NCBI RefSeq assembly: GCF_000687165.1
Contig: NZ_JMKU01000012.1
Location: 62,001 to 126,000, forward strand
DNA: 64,000 nt
Direction of reading: 5' to 3'
Source of the DNA: Paracidovorax oryzae ATCC 19882
GTDB taxonomy: Bacteria > Pseudomonadota > Gammaproteobacteria > Burkholderiales > Burkholderiaceae_C
Position numbers and translations under genes: made by a program. The notes under the pieces were generated by a model. That model saw nothing but the letters and a program-made list of their open reading frames with translations, was not told the DNA's origin and did no database searches. Shown here piece by piece: positions 53,742 through 63,568 of this stretch. How positions within the stretch are numbered: position 1 is the first letter of the stretch; every line of letters begins with the position of its first letter.

Positions 53742-54683
53742 TCAGCTTTCGCCGCGCAGGCGCTCTATGAGGCCATTGAGGGCCTCCAGCGAGCCGAACT
53801 GGATCGCCAGCTCGCCGACCTCCTCGGTGCGGCCGCCGCGCTTCACGCGTTTCTTCACCCGCACCTCCACCTCGGCCATCAGCAGGTCGGAGAGTTCCTC
53901 CTCCACCCGCTTGAGGTCGCGCGACTTGCCTTCCTTGCGCGCCTTCTGCGGCGCCAGGCTGAATTCCGCGCCGATCTTCTTCACCAGCCCCTCGGCCTCG
54001 CGCACCGAAAGCTTGCGCGCCGCGATCTGGTTGCCCGCCGTGATCTGCGCGGCGCGGTCCAGCGACAGCAGCGCACGGGCGTGGCCCATGTCGATGTCGC
54101 CCGCCATGAGCATGGTCTGCACCGGCTCGGCGAGGTTCAACAGGCGCAGCAGATTGCTCGCGGCGCTGCGCGAGCGGCCCACGGCCTGCGCGGCTTGCTC
54201 GTGCGTCAGGCCGAACTCCTTCACCAGGCGCGCCAGACCCTGGGCCTCCTCGAGCGGATTCAAGTCCTCGCGCTGGATGTTCTCGATCAGCGCCATCGCC
54301 GCGGCGGATTCGTCGGGCACCTCGCGCACCAGCACCGGCACCTCCGCCAGCCCCGCGATGCGAGCGGCCCGGAAGCGCCGCTCGCCAGCGATGATCTCGT
54401 AGCGGCCCGCGTTCTCGCCTTGCGCCAGCCGGCGCACCAGGATGGGCTGCATGATGCCCTGGGCCTTGATGCTTTCGGCCAGCTCGTAGAGCGCGCCTTC
54501 GTCCATGCGCGTGCGCGGTTGGTAGATGCCGGGCACCATGTCGTCGAGCGCCAGGGTGGACGGGGCGCCGGGAGCGGCGGCGTTGGAACCGCCGCCTTCG
54601 GCGCCGGGAGCTGCCTCCGCGACCTTGGGGCCGAGCAGCGCTTCGAGGCCGCGCCCGAGGCCCTTGGGTTTCTTGGTTGCCAT
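53742..54683 (-). CDS. parB: chromosome-partitioning protein ParB
   Basis: ParB is a CTP-dependent clamp that loads at parS and spreads to organise the origin region. The 313-residue protein starts MATKKPKGLGRGLEALLG. It has the N-terminal CTPase domain with PGIYQPRTRMDEGALYELAES and the CTP-binding GERRFRAARIAG. A central helix-turn-helix (THEQAAQAVGRSRSAASNLLRLL) and a C-terminal dimerisation domain follow. Four parS-like sites are within 10 kb. Two unrelated small genes separate it from parA. Confidence 0.97.
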   Translation of the reverse strand: MATKKPKGLGRGLEALLGPKVAEAAPGAEGGGSNAAAPGAPSTLALDDMVPGIYQPRTRMDEGALYELAESIKAQGIMQPILVRRLAQGENAGRYEIIAGERRFRAARIAGLAEVPVLVREVPDESAAAMALIENIQREDLNPLEEAQGLARLVKEFGLTHEQAAQAVGRSRSAASNLLRLLNLAEPVQTMLMAGDIDMGHARALLSLDRAAQITAGNQIAARKLSVREAEGLVKKIGAEFSLAPQKARKEGKSRDLKRVEEELSDLLMAEVEVRVKKRVKRGGRTEEVGELAIQFGSLEALNGLIERLRGES

Positions 54684-54714
54684 GCGATGTGATCCGAAAG
54701 GAAAGATGTGGAAT

Positions 54715-55170
54715 TCAGCGGGCCGCGCCGGCCACCGCATTGCGGCGACCCCGGGCCCAGCCCAGCAGCAGATTGCGCTGCCCCCAGAAAAGCACGGCCA
54801 GGGCTGCCAGCACCCAGGCCCAGTTCGACGGCGCGAAGCCCGGCTGCCCGTAGCGCACCGGCAGGCCCGTGGCCTCGGCCAGCAGCGCAGTCTCCGCGAC
54901 GGCGAGGACCGCAGCAGCGGCCGTCAATGCCGCGCGCAGCTCCTGCGGAACGGTCGGCGCCCTGCCAGCAGCGGCACGGCGGTGGCGTGCAAGCCGCACG
55001 CAAATGCCGATGCCGGCAAGGCCCAGCACCACCGCGAGCGCCACCTTGCCCATGGCCAGGGCGACCGGAACGGACAACAGGGCACCGCCGCCAGCGAAAG
55101 CCTGCACCCCCTCCAGCAGCACCGTTCCGATGCGCGCCCAGCGGCCACCGGCCTGCCGCTCTTTGCTCAC
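54715..55170 (-). CDS. small hypothetical membrane protein in the par region
   Basis: This 151-residue protein has three or four hydrophobic segments (about residues 28-58, 80-103 and 115-133), ending in a basic tail (QRNLLLGWARGRRNAV). I do not recognise a family. It overlaps the stop of the upstream alpha/beta hydrolase gene by 4 bases and ends 32 bases before parB, so it is probably co-transcribed with the par genes. Confidence 0.65.
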   Translation of the reverse strand: MSKERQAGGRWARIGTVLLEGVQAFAGGGALLSVPVALAMGKVALAVVLGLAGIGICVRLARHRRAAAGRAPTVPQELRAALTAAAAVLAVAETALLAEATGLPVRYGQPGFAPSNWAWVLAALAVLFWGQRNLLLGWARGRRNAVAGAAR

Positions 55171-55709
55171 GGCTGCTCCAGCCAGGGGGCCAGCAGCGCA
55201 TGCCCCTCGTCCCAGTCACCCAGCCCCGAGTCGGCATTCAGATGGCCGCACGGCCCCGCATCCACGAAGCGTGCATGCCAGTCCGAGGCCATCGCCCGGG
55301 CGCGCTCCAGGGCGCAATACGGGTCGTCGTGGCTGCCCACGAGCACCGACGGGAACGGCAGCGCGGCGCGCGCGACGGGCGTCCAGCCGGGCAGCAGCGC
55401 CGCGATGTCGGGCCGCTCCACGTCGCCGGGGCCCACCAGCAGGGCGCCACGCACCTTGCCGGCATGCCGCGTATGGGCGGCCCACCAGGCCGTGAGGATG
55501 CAGCCCAGGCTGTGCGCCACCAGCACCACGGGCCGCGGCGCATCGCCCACCACGTCCTCCAGCCGCGCCGACCAGTCGCCGCGCAGCGGGCGCATCCAGT
55601 CGTGCTGCTCCACGCGGCGGTAGCCGTAACGGCGCTCCCAGCGGCTCTGCCAGTGGTCGGGGCCGGAGTTCTGCCAGCCCGGCAGGATGAGCACGTCGTC
55701 AGGGTTCAT
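55167..55709 (-). CDS. RBBP9/YdeN-type alpha/beta hydrolase
   Basis: This 180-residue serine hydrolase starts MNPDDVLILPGWQNSGPDHWQSRW, which is typical of the RBBP9/YdeN group. Its nucleophile elbow is LVAHSLGCILTAWW, its acid lies near LVGSHDDPYC and its histidine is in GPCGHLNADSGLGDW. Substrate unknown. It lies between parA and parB, an insertion I believe is seen in related Comamonadaceae. Alternative starts are an ATG at 55718 and a GTG at 55736 that overlaps the parA stop (GTGA). Confidence 0.85.
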   Translation of the reverse strand: MNPDDVLILPGWQNSGPDHWQSRWERRYGYRRVEQHDWMRPLRGDWSARLEDVVGDAPRPVVLVAHSLGCILTAWWAAHTRHAGKVRGALLVGPGDVERPDIAALLPGWTPVARAALPFPSVLVGSHDDPYCALERARAMASDWHARFVDAGPCGHLNADSGLGDWDEGHALLAPWLEQP

Positions 55710-55732
55710 GCTATTCATTTGATAGCAACCGA

Positions 55733-56503
55733 TCACATGCGCTTGACGCGCTTGACCATCTCGCGGGCGAAGTCCACGAACGCCTGGCTGCCCTTGGCGC
55801 CCGGGTCGAACACCACGCCCGGCAGGCCGTAGCTCGGCGCCTCGGCCAGGCGTACATTGCGGGGGATCACGGTGTCGAACACCTTGTCGCCGAAATGGTC
55901 CTTGAGTTGCTCACTGACCTGGCTCTGCAGCGTGATGCGCGGATCGAACATCACCCGCAGCAGGCCGATGATCTGCAGGTCCTTGTTCAGGTTGGCATGT
56001 ACCTGCTTGATGGTGTTGACGAGATCGGTGAGGCCCTCGAGCGCGAAATACTCGCACTGCATCGGCACGATCACGCCGTGCGCGCAGCACAGGCCATTGA
56101 GCGTCAGCATCGAGAGGCTGGGCGGGCAGTCGATGAGGATGAAATCGAAATCCTTGTCCACCACCGCCAGGGCGCTCTTGAGGCGCCGCTCGCGCTGCTC
56201 CAGGGCCACCAGTTCCACCTCGGCACCCGCCAGTTCGCGGTTCGCGCCCAGCACGCGGTAGCCGCACTGCTCCGACAGCACCGCCGCCTCCTGCACGGAA
56301 GCCGATTCCAGCAGCACGTCGTAGATGGTGAGTTCGAGCGCACGCTTGTCCACCCCCGAGCCCATGGTGGCATTGCCCTGGGGGTCGAGATCCACCAGCA
56401 GCACGCGCTGGCCCACCTTGGCGAGGCCCGCGGCGAGGTTGACGGAGGTGGTCGTCTTGCCGACGCCGCCTTTCTGGTTGGCAATGCAGAAAATCTTGGC
56501 CAT
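55733..56503 (-). CDS. parA: chromosome-partitioning ATPase ParA
   Basis: ParA is a Walker-type ATPase that segregates ParB-parS complexes. The 256-residue protein has the deviant Walker A KGGVGKTTTSVNLAAGLA near its N-terminus, Walker A' VDLDPQGNATMG and Walker B FILIDCPPSLSMLT. It has no N-terminal HTH extension, as expected for the chromosomal short form. It lies between lysE and the hydrolase gene. Confidence 0.97.
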   Translation of the reverse strand: MAKIFCIANQKGGVGKTTTSVNLAAGLAKVGQRVLLVDLDPQGNATMGSGVDKRALELTIYDVLLESASVQEAAVLSEQCGYRVLGANRELAGAEVELVALEQRERRLKSALAVVDKDFDFILIDCPPSLSMLTLNGLCCAHGVIVPMQCEYFALEGLTDLVNTIKQVHANLNKDLQIIGLLRVMFDPRITLQSQVSEQLKDHFGDKVFDTVIPRNVRLAEAPSYGLPGVVFDPGAKGSQAFVDFAREMVKRVKRM

Positions 56504-56546
56504 GGGAATGGAAGGGATGGGGCCTTGCAGCCAATAGGTGGAAAGG

Positions 56547-57161
56547 TCAGCGGGCCACGGCCAGCTTGATGCCGAAGCCGATCAGAAACGTGCCCGCCAG
56601 ACGCTCCAGCGCGCGGCCCAGCGCGGGCCGGGCACGCATGCGCTCGGCCATATGGTGCGTCAGCAGCACCACGCCCAGCCCGTAGAGGAACGAGAGCACC
56701 GCGATGGTGGCGGCCATCACGCCGAAGGTCAACAGGCCGCGGTGATGGGCCGGATCGACGAACAGCGGAAAGAACGCCATGTAGAACATGATGGCCTTGG
56801 GGTTGAGCAGCGTGATGAGCGCGGCCTGGCGAAAGTAGTGCCGGGGCTGGATGGCGATGACCGGCGCCGAGCCGGGCCGCGCCAGCAGCATGCGCGCGCC
56901 CATCCAGGCCAGGTAGGCAGCACCCAGCCACTGCACCGCGTGGAAGACGGCCGGCACCGCGGACAGCATCGCGGCCACGCCGGCCACCGCCATCCACAGA
57001 AGTACCTGGTCGCCCGCGATGACGCCCAGGGTGGCCGCCATGCCGGCGCGCACGCCGCCCTTGCCGGTGGAGGTGACAAGCGCCAGATTGCCCGGGCCGG
57101 GAATGGCCAGGAACAACAGGATGGCGGCGACGAATGCGCCGTAGTCCGCAATGCCAAACAT
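56547..57161 (-). CDS. LysE-family exporter
   Basis: This 204-residue protein of the LysE/RhtB family starts MFGIADYGAFVAAILLFLAIPGPGNLALV, containing the characteristic PGPGN motif in the first helix. It has about six transmembrane segments and LLNPKAIMFYMAFFPLF in the middle. It probably exports an amino acid, but the substrate is unknown. It is inserted between rsmG and parA on the same strand. Confidence 0.92.
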   Translation of the reverse strand: MFGIADYGAFVAAILLFLAIPGPGNLALVTSTGKGGVRAGMAATLGVIAGDQVLLWMAVAGVAAMLSAVPAVFHAVQWLGAAYLAWMGARMLLARPGSAPVIAIQPRHYFRQAALITLLNPKAIMFYMAFFPLFVDPAHHRGLLTFGVMAATIAVLSFLYGLGVVLLTHHMAERMRARPALGRALERLAGTFLIGFGIKLAVAR

Positions 57162-57190
57162 CAGCACCCCCGAAAATTGGAAGCGGGAGT

Positions 57191-57922
57191 TTAAGGCAGG
57201 GCTGCACCGCCCACGCCATCCGCGCCGGCTTCCGCGCTTTTGCGTGGCCGCATCCAGACGATGCAACGCTCCGCATCCAGGCCCGGAACCACCAGTTGTT
57301 CCACGTGGAACACTTCCGCGACCGGAGGCAGAAGGGCGATTTCATCGGACGGGTCGCGGCCCTTCATCGCCAGCCAGACGCCGTCCGGGGCGATGGCTGC
57401 CTGCGACCACGCCACGAAATCCGGCAGCGAGGCGAACGCCCGGCAGCTCACCACCTCGAACGGGCCCGCCAGGGTTTCCACACGCGCATGGATGCCCCGC
57501 AGGTTGCGCAGCCTCAGCGACACGGCAGCCTGCTGGATGAAGGCGGCTTTCTTCGCGACGGTATCCACGCAACTCACATCCAGCGATGGGCAGCAGATGG
57601 CGACCACCACGCCCGGAAGGCCGCCACCCGAGCCGACATCCAGCAGGCGCAGCCTGGCGCCCTCGCCTGCACTGCCCGGCAGGCCCTGCACCGCCTGGAG
57701 ATGGCGCTGCAACGGCGCCACCGCCGCAAGGCTGTCGAGCAGGTGGTGCGTAAGCATCTCCTGCGGATCGCGCACCGCCGTGAGGTTATAGACCCGGTTC
57801 CATTTCTGCAGCAGGGCCAGGAACTCCAGCAGTTGCTCGAGCTGCGTCTCCGACAGATCCAGGCCAAGGGCCTCTGCCCCCGCGCGCAAAGGCGCCGAGA
57901 GCACGCTGTCGGCCACCGTCAC
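57191..57922 (-). CDS. rsmG: 16S rRNA m7G527 methyltransferase RsmG (GidB)
   Basis: RsmG makes 7-methylguanosine at position 527 of 16S rRNA. The 243-residue protein contains the SAM-binding motif [17 protein letters not shown], the conserved [25 protein letters not shown] and [13 protein letters not shown] parS-like site (57297-57312) lies inside its 3' half. The ATG overlaps the mnmG stop by 4 bases. Loss of this enzyme is a known route to low-level streptomycin resistance. Confidence 0.96.
   Translation of the reverse strand: MTVADSVLSAPLRAGAEALGLDLSETQLEQLLEFLALLQKWNRVYNLTAVRDPQEMLTHHLLDSLAAVAPLQRHLQAVQGLPGSAGEGARLRLLDVGSGGGLPGVVVAICCPSLDVSCVDTVAKKAAFIQQAAVSLRLRNLRGIHARVETLAGPFEVVSCRAFASLPDFVAWSQAAIAPDGVWLAMKGRDPSDEIALLPPVAEVFHVEQLVVPGLDAERCIVWMRPRKSAEAGADGVGGAALP
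57297..57312. promoter_or_regulatory. parS-like site 1
   Basis: TGTTCCACGTGGAACA is a perfect palindrome and matches the parS consensus TGTTNCACGTGAAACA at all but one position. It lies within rsmG. Confidence 0.85.
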
Positions 57923-59886
57923 GCCGCCACCTCGTCCGCCTGCTGCGCCGTGAAGCCCCGGAAGCCGCCCTTCTTCAGGTGCACCAGCAACAGAGACACC
58001 GCGGCCGGCGTCACGCCGGAAATCCGCGAGGCCTGCCCCAGCGTCTCGGGCCGGTGCTTCTGCAGCTTCTGGCGCACCTCGATCGACAGCGCTGCCACCT
58101 GCATGTAGTCCAGCTCCTGGGGCAGCTGCAGGGTTTCGTAGTGGGAGGCTCGCTGCACCTCGTCCTTCTGGCGGTCGATGTAGCCCGCGTACTTGGCTGC
58201 GATCTCTACCTGCTCGATCACCGGCGCACTCAGTTCACCCAGTGTTTCACGTGAAACAGCGGCACTGGCGTGCTTGCCGCCATCCATGCCCGTCAGGGCT
58301 TCATAGGTGACATCCGGTCGGCGCAGCAAGTCGAACAGGTTGTATTCGTGCTCGATGGATTTGCCCAGCACCCGGGCCGATTCCTCGGCCGGCAGGTTGC
58401 GGGGATTCACCCAGGTGGACTTCAGGCGCTCGGTCTCCCGCGCCACCGCGTCGCGCTTGCGGCTGAAGGCATCCCAGCGGGCATCGTCCACCAGGCCCAT
58501 GCGGCGCCCTGCTTCGGTCAGCCGCATGTCCGCGTTGTCCTCCCGCAGTTGCAGCCGGAACTCGGCCCGGCTGGTGAACATGCGATAGGGCTCGGTCACG
58601 CCCTTGGTGATGAGGTCGTCCACCAGCACGCCCAGGTAGGCTTCGTCGCGGCGCGGCAGCCAGGCGGATTCGCCCCGGCACTGCAGGGCGGCGTTGATGC
58701 CCGCGAACAGGCCCTGTGCGGCGGCTTCTTCATAGCCCGTCGTGCCGTTGATCTGCCCGGCGAAGAACAGCCCCTGGATCTGGCGTGTCTCGAAGCTGCT
58801 CTTGAGCGAGCGCGGGTCGAAGTAGTCGTATTCGATGGCGTAGCCCGGGCGCAGGATGTGGGCGTTCTCCAGCCCGCGCATGGAGCGCACCAAGTCGTAC
58901 TGCACGTCGAACGGCAGGCTGGTGCTGATGCCGTTGGGGTAGAACTCGTGGGTGGTCAGCCCTTCGGGTTCCAGGAAGATCTGGTGGCTGTCCTTGTCGG
59001 CGAAGCGGTTGATCTTGTCTTCCACGCTGGGGCAGTAGCGCGGACCCACGCCCTCGATCTTGCCGGTGAACATGGGGCTGCGGTCGAAGCCGGAGCGGAT
59101 GATCTCGTGCGTGCGCTCGTTGGTGTGCGTGATCCAGCACGGCACCTGGCGCGGGTGCATGGCAGCGTTGCCCATGAAGCTGAACACGGGCACCGTGCCT
59201 TCGTTCACGCCGCCGGGCATGCCGTCGCCGGGCTGCTCCTCCAGCTGGCTGAAGTCGATGCTGCGGCCGTCGATGCGCGGCGGCGTGCCGGTCTTGAGGC
59301 GCCCTTGCGGCAGCTGCAGCTCCTTCAGCCGGGCCGACAGGCTCACGGCCGGCGGGTCGCCCGCACGGCCGGCGGAATAGTTGTTCAGGCCCACATGGAT
59401 CTTGCCGTCCAGGAAGGTGCCCGCGGTCAGCACCACGGTGCGCGACCGGAACCGGATGCCCACCTGCGTGACGGCGCCCACCACCCGGTCACCCTCCACC
59501 ATCAGGTCGTCCACGGCCTGCTGGAAGAGCCACAGGTTGGGCTGGTTCTCCAGCATGCGGCGGATGGCGGCCTTGTACAGGATGCGGTCCGCCTGGGCGC
59601 GCGTAGCCCGCACTGCCGGGCCCTTGGAACTGTTGAGGATGCGAAACTGGATGCCGCCCTCGTCGGTCGCCAGCGCCATGGCACCGCCCAGCGCGTCCAC
59701 CTCCTTCACGAGGTGGCCCTTGCCGATGCCCCCGATGCTGGGGTTGCAGCTCATCTGGCCCAGCGTCTCGATATTGTGGGTAAGCAGCAGCGTCCTGCTG
59801 CCCATGCGGGCAGCGGCCAATGCGGCTTCGGTACCGGCATGGCCTCCGCCGACGACGATGACATCAAATTCCTGGGGGTACAACAT
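57919..59886 (-). CDS. mnmG: tRNA uridine-5-carboxymethylaminomethyl modification enzyme MnmG (GidA)
   Basis: MnmG and MnmE together modify the wobble uridine of several tRNAs; MnmG binds FAD and NADH. The 655-residue protein has the FAD motif [20 protein letters not shown], the signature [41 protein letters not shown] and a C-terminal helical domain ([21 protein letters not shown]). Length is normal. A perfect parS site is embedded in its coding sequence. Confidence 0.97.
   Translation of the reverse strand: MLYPQEFDVIVVGGGHAGTEAALAAARMGSRTLLLTHNIETLGQMSCNPSIGGIGKGHLVKEVDALGGAMALATDEGGIQFRILNSSKGPAVRATRAQADRILYKAAIRRMLENQPNLWLFQQAVDDLMVEGDRVVGAVTQVGIRFRSRTVVLTAGTFLDGKIHVGLNNYSAGRAGDPPAVSLSARLKELQLPQGRLKTGTPPRIDGRSIDFSQLEEQPGDGMPGGVNEGTVPVFSFMGNAAMHPRQVPCWITHTNERTHEIIRSGFDRSPMFTGKIEGVGPRYCPSVEDKINRFADKDSHQIFLEPEGLTTHEFYPNGISTSLPFDVQYDLVRSMRGLENAHILRPGYAIEYDYFDPRSLKSSFETRQIQGLFFAGQINGTTGYEEAAAQGLFAGINAALQCRGESAWLPRRDEAYLGVLVDDLITKGVTEPYRMFTSRAEFRLQLREDNADMRLTEAGRRMGLVDDARWDAFSRKRDAVARETERLKSTWVNPRNLPAEESARVLGKSIEHEYNLFDLLRRPDVTYEALTGMDGGKHASAAVSRETLGELSAPVIEQVEIAAKYAGYIDRQKDEVQRASHYETLQLPQELDYMQVAALSIEVRQKLQKHRPETLGQASRISGVTPAAVSLLLVHLKKGGFRGFTAQQADEVAA
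58243..58258. promoter_or_regulatory. parS site 2
   Basis: TGTTTCACGTGAAACA is an exact match to the palindromic parS consensus and lies inside mnmG. Confidence 0.93.
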
Positions 59887-60179
59887 GCAAACTGCTCCGG
59901 GGACCTCGAACGAGGGGGCGGCCCGTTACCGATAAGGGGCGCACACCGGGCCGCCGGCGCACACCTTGACCCTGCTGGCACCGGCAGCAGGCCGGCACCA
60001 CCGAATCCGGGTCAGCGGATGGGTGAATGGGGGAAAGGCGGGGATTTTCCCACTTCGGCCATGCGTGCGCCACCCTCGGGCGGAACGCCCCGGGTGCAGA
60101 CGGGGGTGTCCGGCCCCGATGTTTCACGTGGAACACCGCTTGCAGGATTCCTGTCCCGGCCCTGTGTTGCAATGCGTGT
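59887..60179. other. mnmG-FMN reductase intergenic region
   Basis: This 293-base region separates the divergent mnmG and FMN reductase genes. It holds parS site 3 at 60120-60135. I see no convincing DnaA-box cluster, AT-rich unwinding region or small ORF, so it does not look like oriC itself. Confidence 0.5.
60120..60135. promoter_or_regulatory. parS site 3
   Basis: TGTTTCACGTGGAACA is the reverse complement of TGTTCCACGTGAAACA, an exact parS consensus match. This is the only one of the four sites that is intergenic. Confidence 0.93.
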
Positions 60180-60761
60180 ATGGCAAAAATCCTCGTCTTC
60201 GCGGGCAGCACCCGCCAGCAATCCCTCAATCGCCGGTTGGCACGCGCCGCCGCCGACATCGCCCGCAACGCAGGCGCGGACACCACCCTGCTGGAGCTGT
60301 CGGACTTCGACGTCCCGCTCTACAACGCGGACCTCGAGGCGCAGGGCACGCCCGCCGACGTGGTGCGGCTCAAGGAGACTCTGCATGCCCACGCGGGGTG
60401 GATCGTGTGCTCGCCCGAGTACAACGGCAGCTACACCGCGCTGCTGAAGAACACCATCGACTGGGCATCCAGCCCCGTGGCGGGCCACCCGGTGTGGAGC
60501 GACGGCACCCTGCCCTTCCGCGGCAAGGTGGTGGGCATGCTGAGCGCATCGCCCGGCGGCCTCGGCGGCCTGCGGTCGCAAAGCCATCTGGCCCCGCTGC
60601 TCATCAACCTGGAGTGCTGGCTGGCGCCCCAGGCTTTCGCCCTCGGCCATGCGGGCAATGCCTTCGATGCGCAGGACGGCTTCGTGGATGCCGCGCACCA
60701 CGGCCGCGTGCGCACCGTCGTGGATCAGGTGCTCTGGGCCGCCGGCCGCCTGGGCGCCTGA
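60180..60761 (+). CDS. NAD(P)H-dependent FMN reductase
   Basis: This 193-residue flavodoxin-fold protein starts [21 protein letters not shown], the phosphate-binding loop of the NADPH-dependent FMN/azoreductase family. It contains [20 protein letters not shown], the conserved flavin-binding and dimer segment, and [19 protein letters not shown]. It probably reduces FMN, quinones or azo compounds. The ATG is preceded by only a weak ribosome-binding site. Confidence 0.9.
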   Translation: MAKILVFAGSTRQQSLNRRLARAAADIARNAGADTTLLELSDFDVPLYNADLEAQGTPADVVRLKETLHAHAGWIVCSPEYNGSYTALLKNTIDWASSPVAGHPVWSDGTLPFRGKVVGMLSASPGGLGGLRSQSHLAPLLINLECWLAPQAFALGHAGNAFDAQDGFVDAAHHGRVRTVVDQVLWAAGRLGA

Positions 60762-60765
60762 AGAC

Positions 60766-61029
60766 ATGGCCCTGGCATGCCGGCCGGGATGCGGTGCCTG
60801 CTGCATCGCGCCCTCCATCACGAGCCCCATCCCCGGCATGCCTTCCGGCAAGCCTGCCGGGGTGCCCTGCGTCCAGCTCGACAGCCAGCTGCGCTGCCGG
60901 ATCTTCGGCAGCGCCGAGCGGCCAGCGGTCTGCGCGTCCCTGCGGCCGTCCGACGACATGTGCGGCCCCGGCAGGGAGCATGCCCTGGCTTGGCTCGGCC
61001 GGCTGGAAGCCGCCACGCAGCCTGCATGA
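60766..61029 (+). CDS. YkgJ-family cysteine-cluster protein
   Basis: This 87-residue protein begins [18 protein letters not shown] and has the C-x3-C-x2-CC pattern plus later cysteines in [21 protein letters not shown] and DDMCG. That is typical of the YkgJ/UPF0153 family, which is predicted to bind zinc or an Fe-S cluster. Its function is unknown. It starts 5 bases after the FMN reductase stop, so the two are likely co-expressed. Confidence 0.85.
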   Translation: MALACRPGCGACCIAPSITSPIPGMPSGKPAGVPCVQLDSQLRCRIFGSAERPAVCASLRPSDDMCGPGREHALAWLGRLEAATQPA

Positions 61030-61131
61030 TGCAAGGGTGATCCACCTGTGTGACGGCTCGCAGGCCGACAGCACGGATTCCCGCTTCGCTATAGCATGGC
61101 AGGCTTGTTCCACTGCCTTCAGAACCTGACC

Positions 61132-61740
61132 ATGAAGCTCTACTACAGTCCTGGTGCCTGCTCGCTGTCCCCGCACATCGCCCTGCACGAAGCCGGCCTG
61201 GCCTTTACCCCCGTGCTCGCCAGCACCAAGAGCCACAAGCTCCAGGACGGGACCGACTTCTACACCATCAACCCCCTTGGCTATGTGCCGGTGCTGGAGC
61301 TCGACGACGGCACCCGCCTGCGCGAAGGCCCCGCCATCGTGCAATACATCGCCGACCAGGCACCCCACAAGAACCTGGCGCCCGCCAACGGCACGCTGGC
61401 GCGCTACCGCCTGCAGGAATGGCTGAACTTCATCGGCACGGAACTGCACAAGGGCCACAGCCCGCTGTTCCAGCCCAGCACGCCCGATGCCTACAAGCCG
61501 ATCGTGCGCGAAAAGCTGCTGTCGCGCTTCCAGTGGCTGGACGAGCAACTCGCCGGCAAGGAATGGCTGATGGGCGAGCATTTCTCCGTGGCGGACGGCT
61601 ACCTGTTCACCGTCAGCAGCTGGGGCAAGCACGTGGGCGTGGACCTGTCCGGTTTCCAGCACCTGCAGGCCTATCTGGCGCGCGTGGGCGCCCGTCCCGC
61701 CGTGCAGGCCGCACTCAAGGCCGAGGGCCTGCAGAAGTAA
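61132..61740 (+). CDS. gst: beta-class glutathione S-transferase
   Basis: This 202-residue GST starts MKLYYSPGACSLSPHIALHE, with the cysteine at position 10 that marks bacterial beta-class enzymes such as E. coli GstA. The glutathione-binding segment is GYVPVLELDDGTRLREGPAI, and the N-capping/hydrophobic-staple region is FSVADGYLFTV. It conjugates or deglutathionylates electrophilic substrates. It converges on tauC. Confidence 0.94.
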   Translation: MKLYYSPGACSLSPHIALHEAGLAFTPVLASTKSHKLQDGTDFYTINPLGYVPVLELDDGTRLREGPAIVQYIADQAPHKNLAPANGTLARYRLQEWLNFIGTELHKGHSPLFQPSTPDAYKPIVREKLLSRFQWLDEQLAGKEWLMGEHFSVADGYLFTVSSWGKHVGVDLSGFQHLQAYLARVGARPAVQAALKAEGLQK

Positions 61741-61782
61741 GCCTTCTCCAGGCTTTCAGAAACGGGATGGGATGGGCCCCGT

Positions 61783-62697
61783 TCAGGCCCGTCCCTTCCA
61801 GGGCACCGCGCGGGCCTCTACCCAGCGCATGCCCAGATCGAACGTCCAGGCCACCAGACCGATCACCAGGATGCCTGCCACCACGAGGTCGGTGCGCAGG
61901 AAGTTAGAGGCATTGAGCACCATCTGCCCGATGCCCACCGTCGCTGCCACCATTTCCGCCGCCACCAGCGTGGTCCAGCCGAAACCGATGGCGATGCGCA
62001 ACCCCACCAGGATTTCCGGCAGTGCCGCCGGCACGATCACGTGCCGCACCAGTTGCCAGCGGCTTGCGCCCAGCGACAGCGCGGCATGGATCTGCTCCAC
62101 GCTCGCGCTGCGCACCCCGGCACGCGCTGCCAGCGCGATGGGCGCGAAGCAGGCCAGGTAGATCAGCAGGATCTTCGCCGCCTCGTCGATGCCGAACCAG
62201 ATCACGATGAGCGGCAGGTAGGCCAGCGGCGGCAGTGGCCGGTAGAACTCGATGGGCGGATCGAACACTCCGCGCGCCACGCGGCTCACGCCCATGGCGA
62301 TGCCGACGGGAACCGCCGTCAGGGCCGCGAGCACGAAGGCGCCGAAGACCCGGATCGCGCTCCATTGCAGGTGTCGCCATAGGGGTTCACCGCCCTGGAT
62401 GTGCCCTTCCCACGCATCGCGCAGTGCCAGCAGCACGGCCTGGGGTGCGGGCAGAAACAGCGGCTTCACCCACTGCAGTTGCGTGGACAGCCACCACAGC
62501 AGCGCGAGCGCGGCCACACAGGCCACGCTCAGGCCCCGGCTCGGCTCCTCTCCCGGCAGGCGGTACGGCGCAACGGCCCGCACAGCGGGCGACGGGCCGG
62601 CTTCCGCGGGTTCCAGGGCCAGTCCGGGCGCAACCTCCCGCCGGGGGGGCTGCGGCGCCATTGCGCGGAGCGGTGGCATCAACGCTTCGTCAGGCAT
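61783..62697 (-). CDS. tauC: taurine/aliphatic sulfonate ABC transporter permease
   Basis: This 304-residue permease has about six transmembrane helices. Its EAA loop is [33 protein letters not shown], with [20 protein letters not shown] upstream; this is typical of TauC/SsuC. The N-terminal 60 residues are Pro-rich and longer than in E. coli TauC. The ATG at 62697 overlaps the tauB stop by 8 bases. Substrate assignment to taurine comes from the TauB-like ATPase and is not certain; another sulfonate is possible. Confidence 0.9.
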   Translation of the reverse strand: MPDEALMPPLRAMAPQPPRREVAPGLALEPAEAGPSPAVRAVAPYRLPGEEPSRGLSVACVAALALLWWLSTQLQWVKPLFLPAPQAVLLALRDAWEGHIQGGEPLWRHLQWSAIRVFGAFVLAALTAVPVGIAMGVSRVARGVFDPPIEFYRPLPPLAYLPLIVIWFGIDEAAKILLIYLACFAPIALAARAGVRSASVEQIHAALSLGASRWQLVRHVIVPAALPEILVGLRIAIGFGWTTLVAAEMVAATVGIGQMVLNASNFLRTDLVVAGILVIGLVAWTFDLGMRWVEARAVPWKGRA

Positions 62698-63568
62698 GCA
62701 CATGCTCCACACGCTCCGGCTGCCGGGCCGCTGCCTGCGAGGCCAGCGATGGCGCCACCTCGTCCAGCACACGCTCACGCCAGCCGATGAAAGCCGGGCC
62801 GGACTTCACCGCACGGGCAGGCTGGCCTGCCAGGAACTGGCGGTTGAAATCCAGCCCATGCTGCCGCGCGATGCGCCCCGGGCGCGGTGCCATCACGATC
62901 AGGCGCGAGGCGAGGAACAGCGCTTCTTCCACGTCATGGGTGATGAAGAAAATCGTCTTGCCCGTGCCCTGCCACAGCCGCAGTACCAGCTCCTGCAGCG
63001 ATTCGCGCGTGAATGCGTCCAGCGCGCTGAAAGGCTCGTCCATCAACAGCACCTGCGGATCACTGGCCAGAGCGCGGGCAATGCCCACGCGCTGCTGCAT
63101 GCCGCCCGAGAGTTGCCAGACGGGCGCCTGCGCGAAGCTTTCCAATCCCACCTGGGCGAGCCGCTCGCCCGCCAGGCGCTGGCGCGTTTCACGTGAAACA
63201 CCCCGAAGCCGCAGGCCCAGGGCCACGTTGTCGATCACGTTCAGCCATGGCATGAGGGCATGTTTCTGGAACACCACGCCCCGCTCGGCGCCCGGCCCCG
63301 TCACCGCCCGGCCATCCAAGAGGATGCTGCCGGTGGAGGGCTCGGTGAACCCGGCCATGCAGTTCAGCAGCGTGGTCTTGCCGCATCCGGAGGCCCCCAG
63401 CGCCACTACCAGTTCGCCCGCGGTGATATCGAGATCGACACCCTGCAGCGCAGGCTGTTCCGTGCCGGCATAGCGTACGCTCACATGGCGCAGGGACAAT
63501 GCGCCCCCACCTTCCCGGCCGGCAGGGCTGCCCACCCCTGCGGATTGCACGGACGGCTCAGCGCGCAC
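62690..63568 (-). CDS. tauB: taurine/sulfonate ABC transporter ATP-binding protein
   Basis: This 292-residue ABC ATPase has Walker [36 protein letters not shown] (typical of TauB), signature [17 protein letters not shown] and Walker [18 protein letters not shown]. The start appears to be GTG at 63568, overlapping the tauA stop by 11 bases. A parS-like site lies inside the gene at 63185-63200. Confidence 0.91.
   Translation of the reverse strand: MRAEPSVQSAGVGSPAGREGGGALSLRHVSVRYAGTEQPALQGVDLDITAGELVVALGASGCGKTTLLNCMAGFTEPSTGSILLDGRAVTGPGAERGVVFQKHALMPWLNVIDNVALGLRLRGVSRETRQRLAGERLAQVGLESFAQAPVWQLSGGMQQRVGIARALASDPQVLLMDEPFSALDAFTRESLQELVLRLWQGTGKTIFFITHDVEEALFLASRLIVMAPRPGRIARQHGLDFNRQFLAGQPARAVKSGPAFIGWRERVLDEVAPSLASQAAARQPERVEHVHA
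63185..63200. promoter_or_regulatory. parS-like site 4
   Basis: CGTTTCACGTGAAACA matches the parS consensus at 15 of 16 positions (first T replaced by C). It lies within tauB, about 9.4 kb from parB. Confidence 0.8.

Noticed and set aside
55710-55726. Small palindrome GCTAT-N7-ATAGC near the parA stop
   Set aside because: The arms are only five bases and it overlaps gene ends; it may be a dispersed micro-repeat but cannot be supported from one copy.
61090-61095. TATAGC as the -10 of the glutathione S-transferase gene
   Set aside because: No acceptable -35 lies at the right distance, so it was not listed as a promoter.
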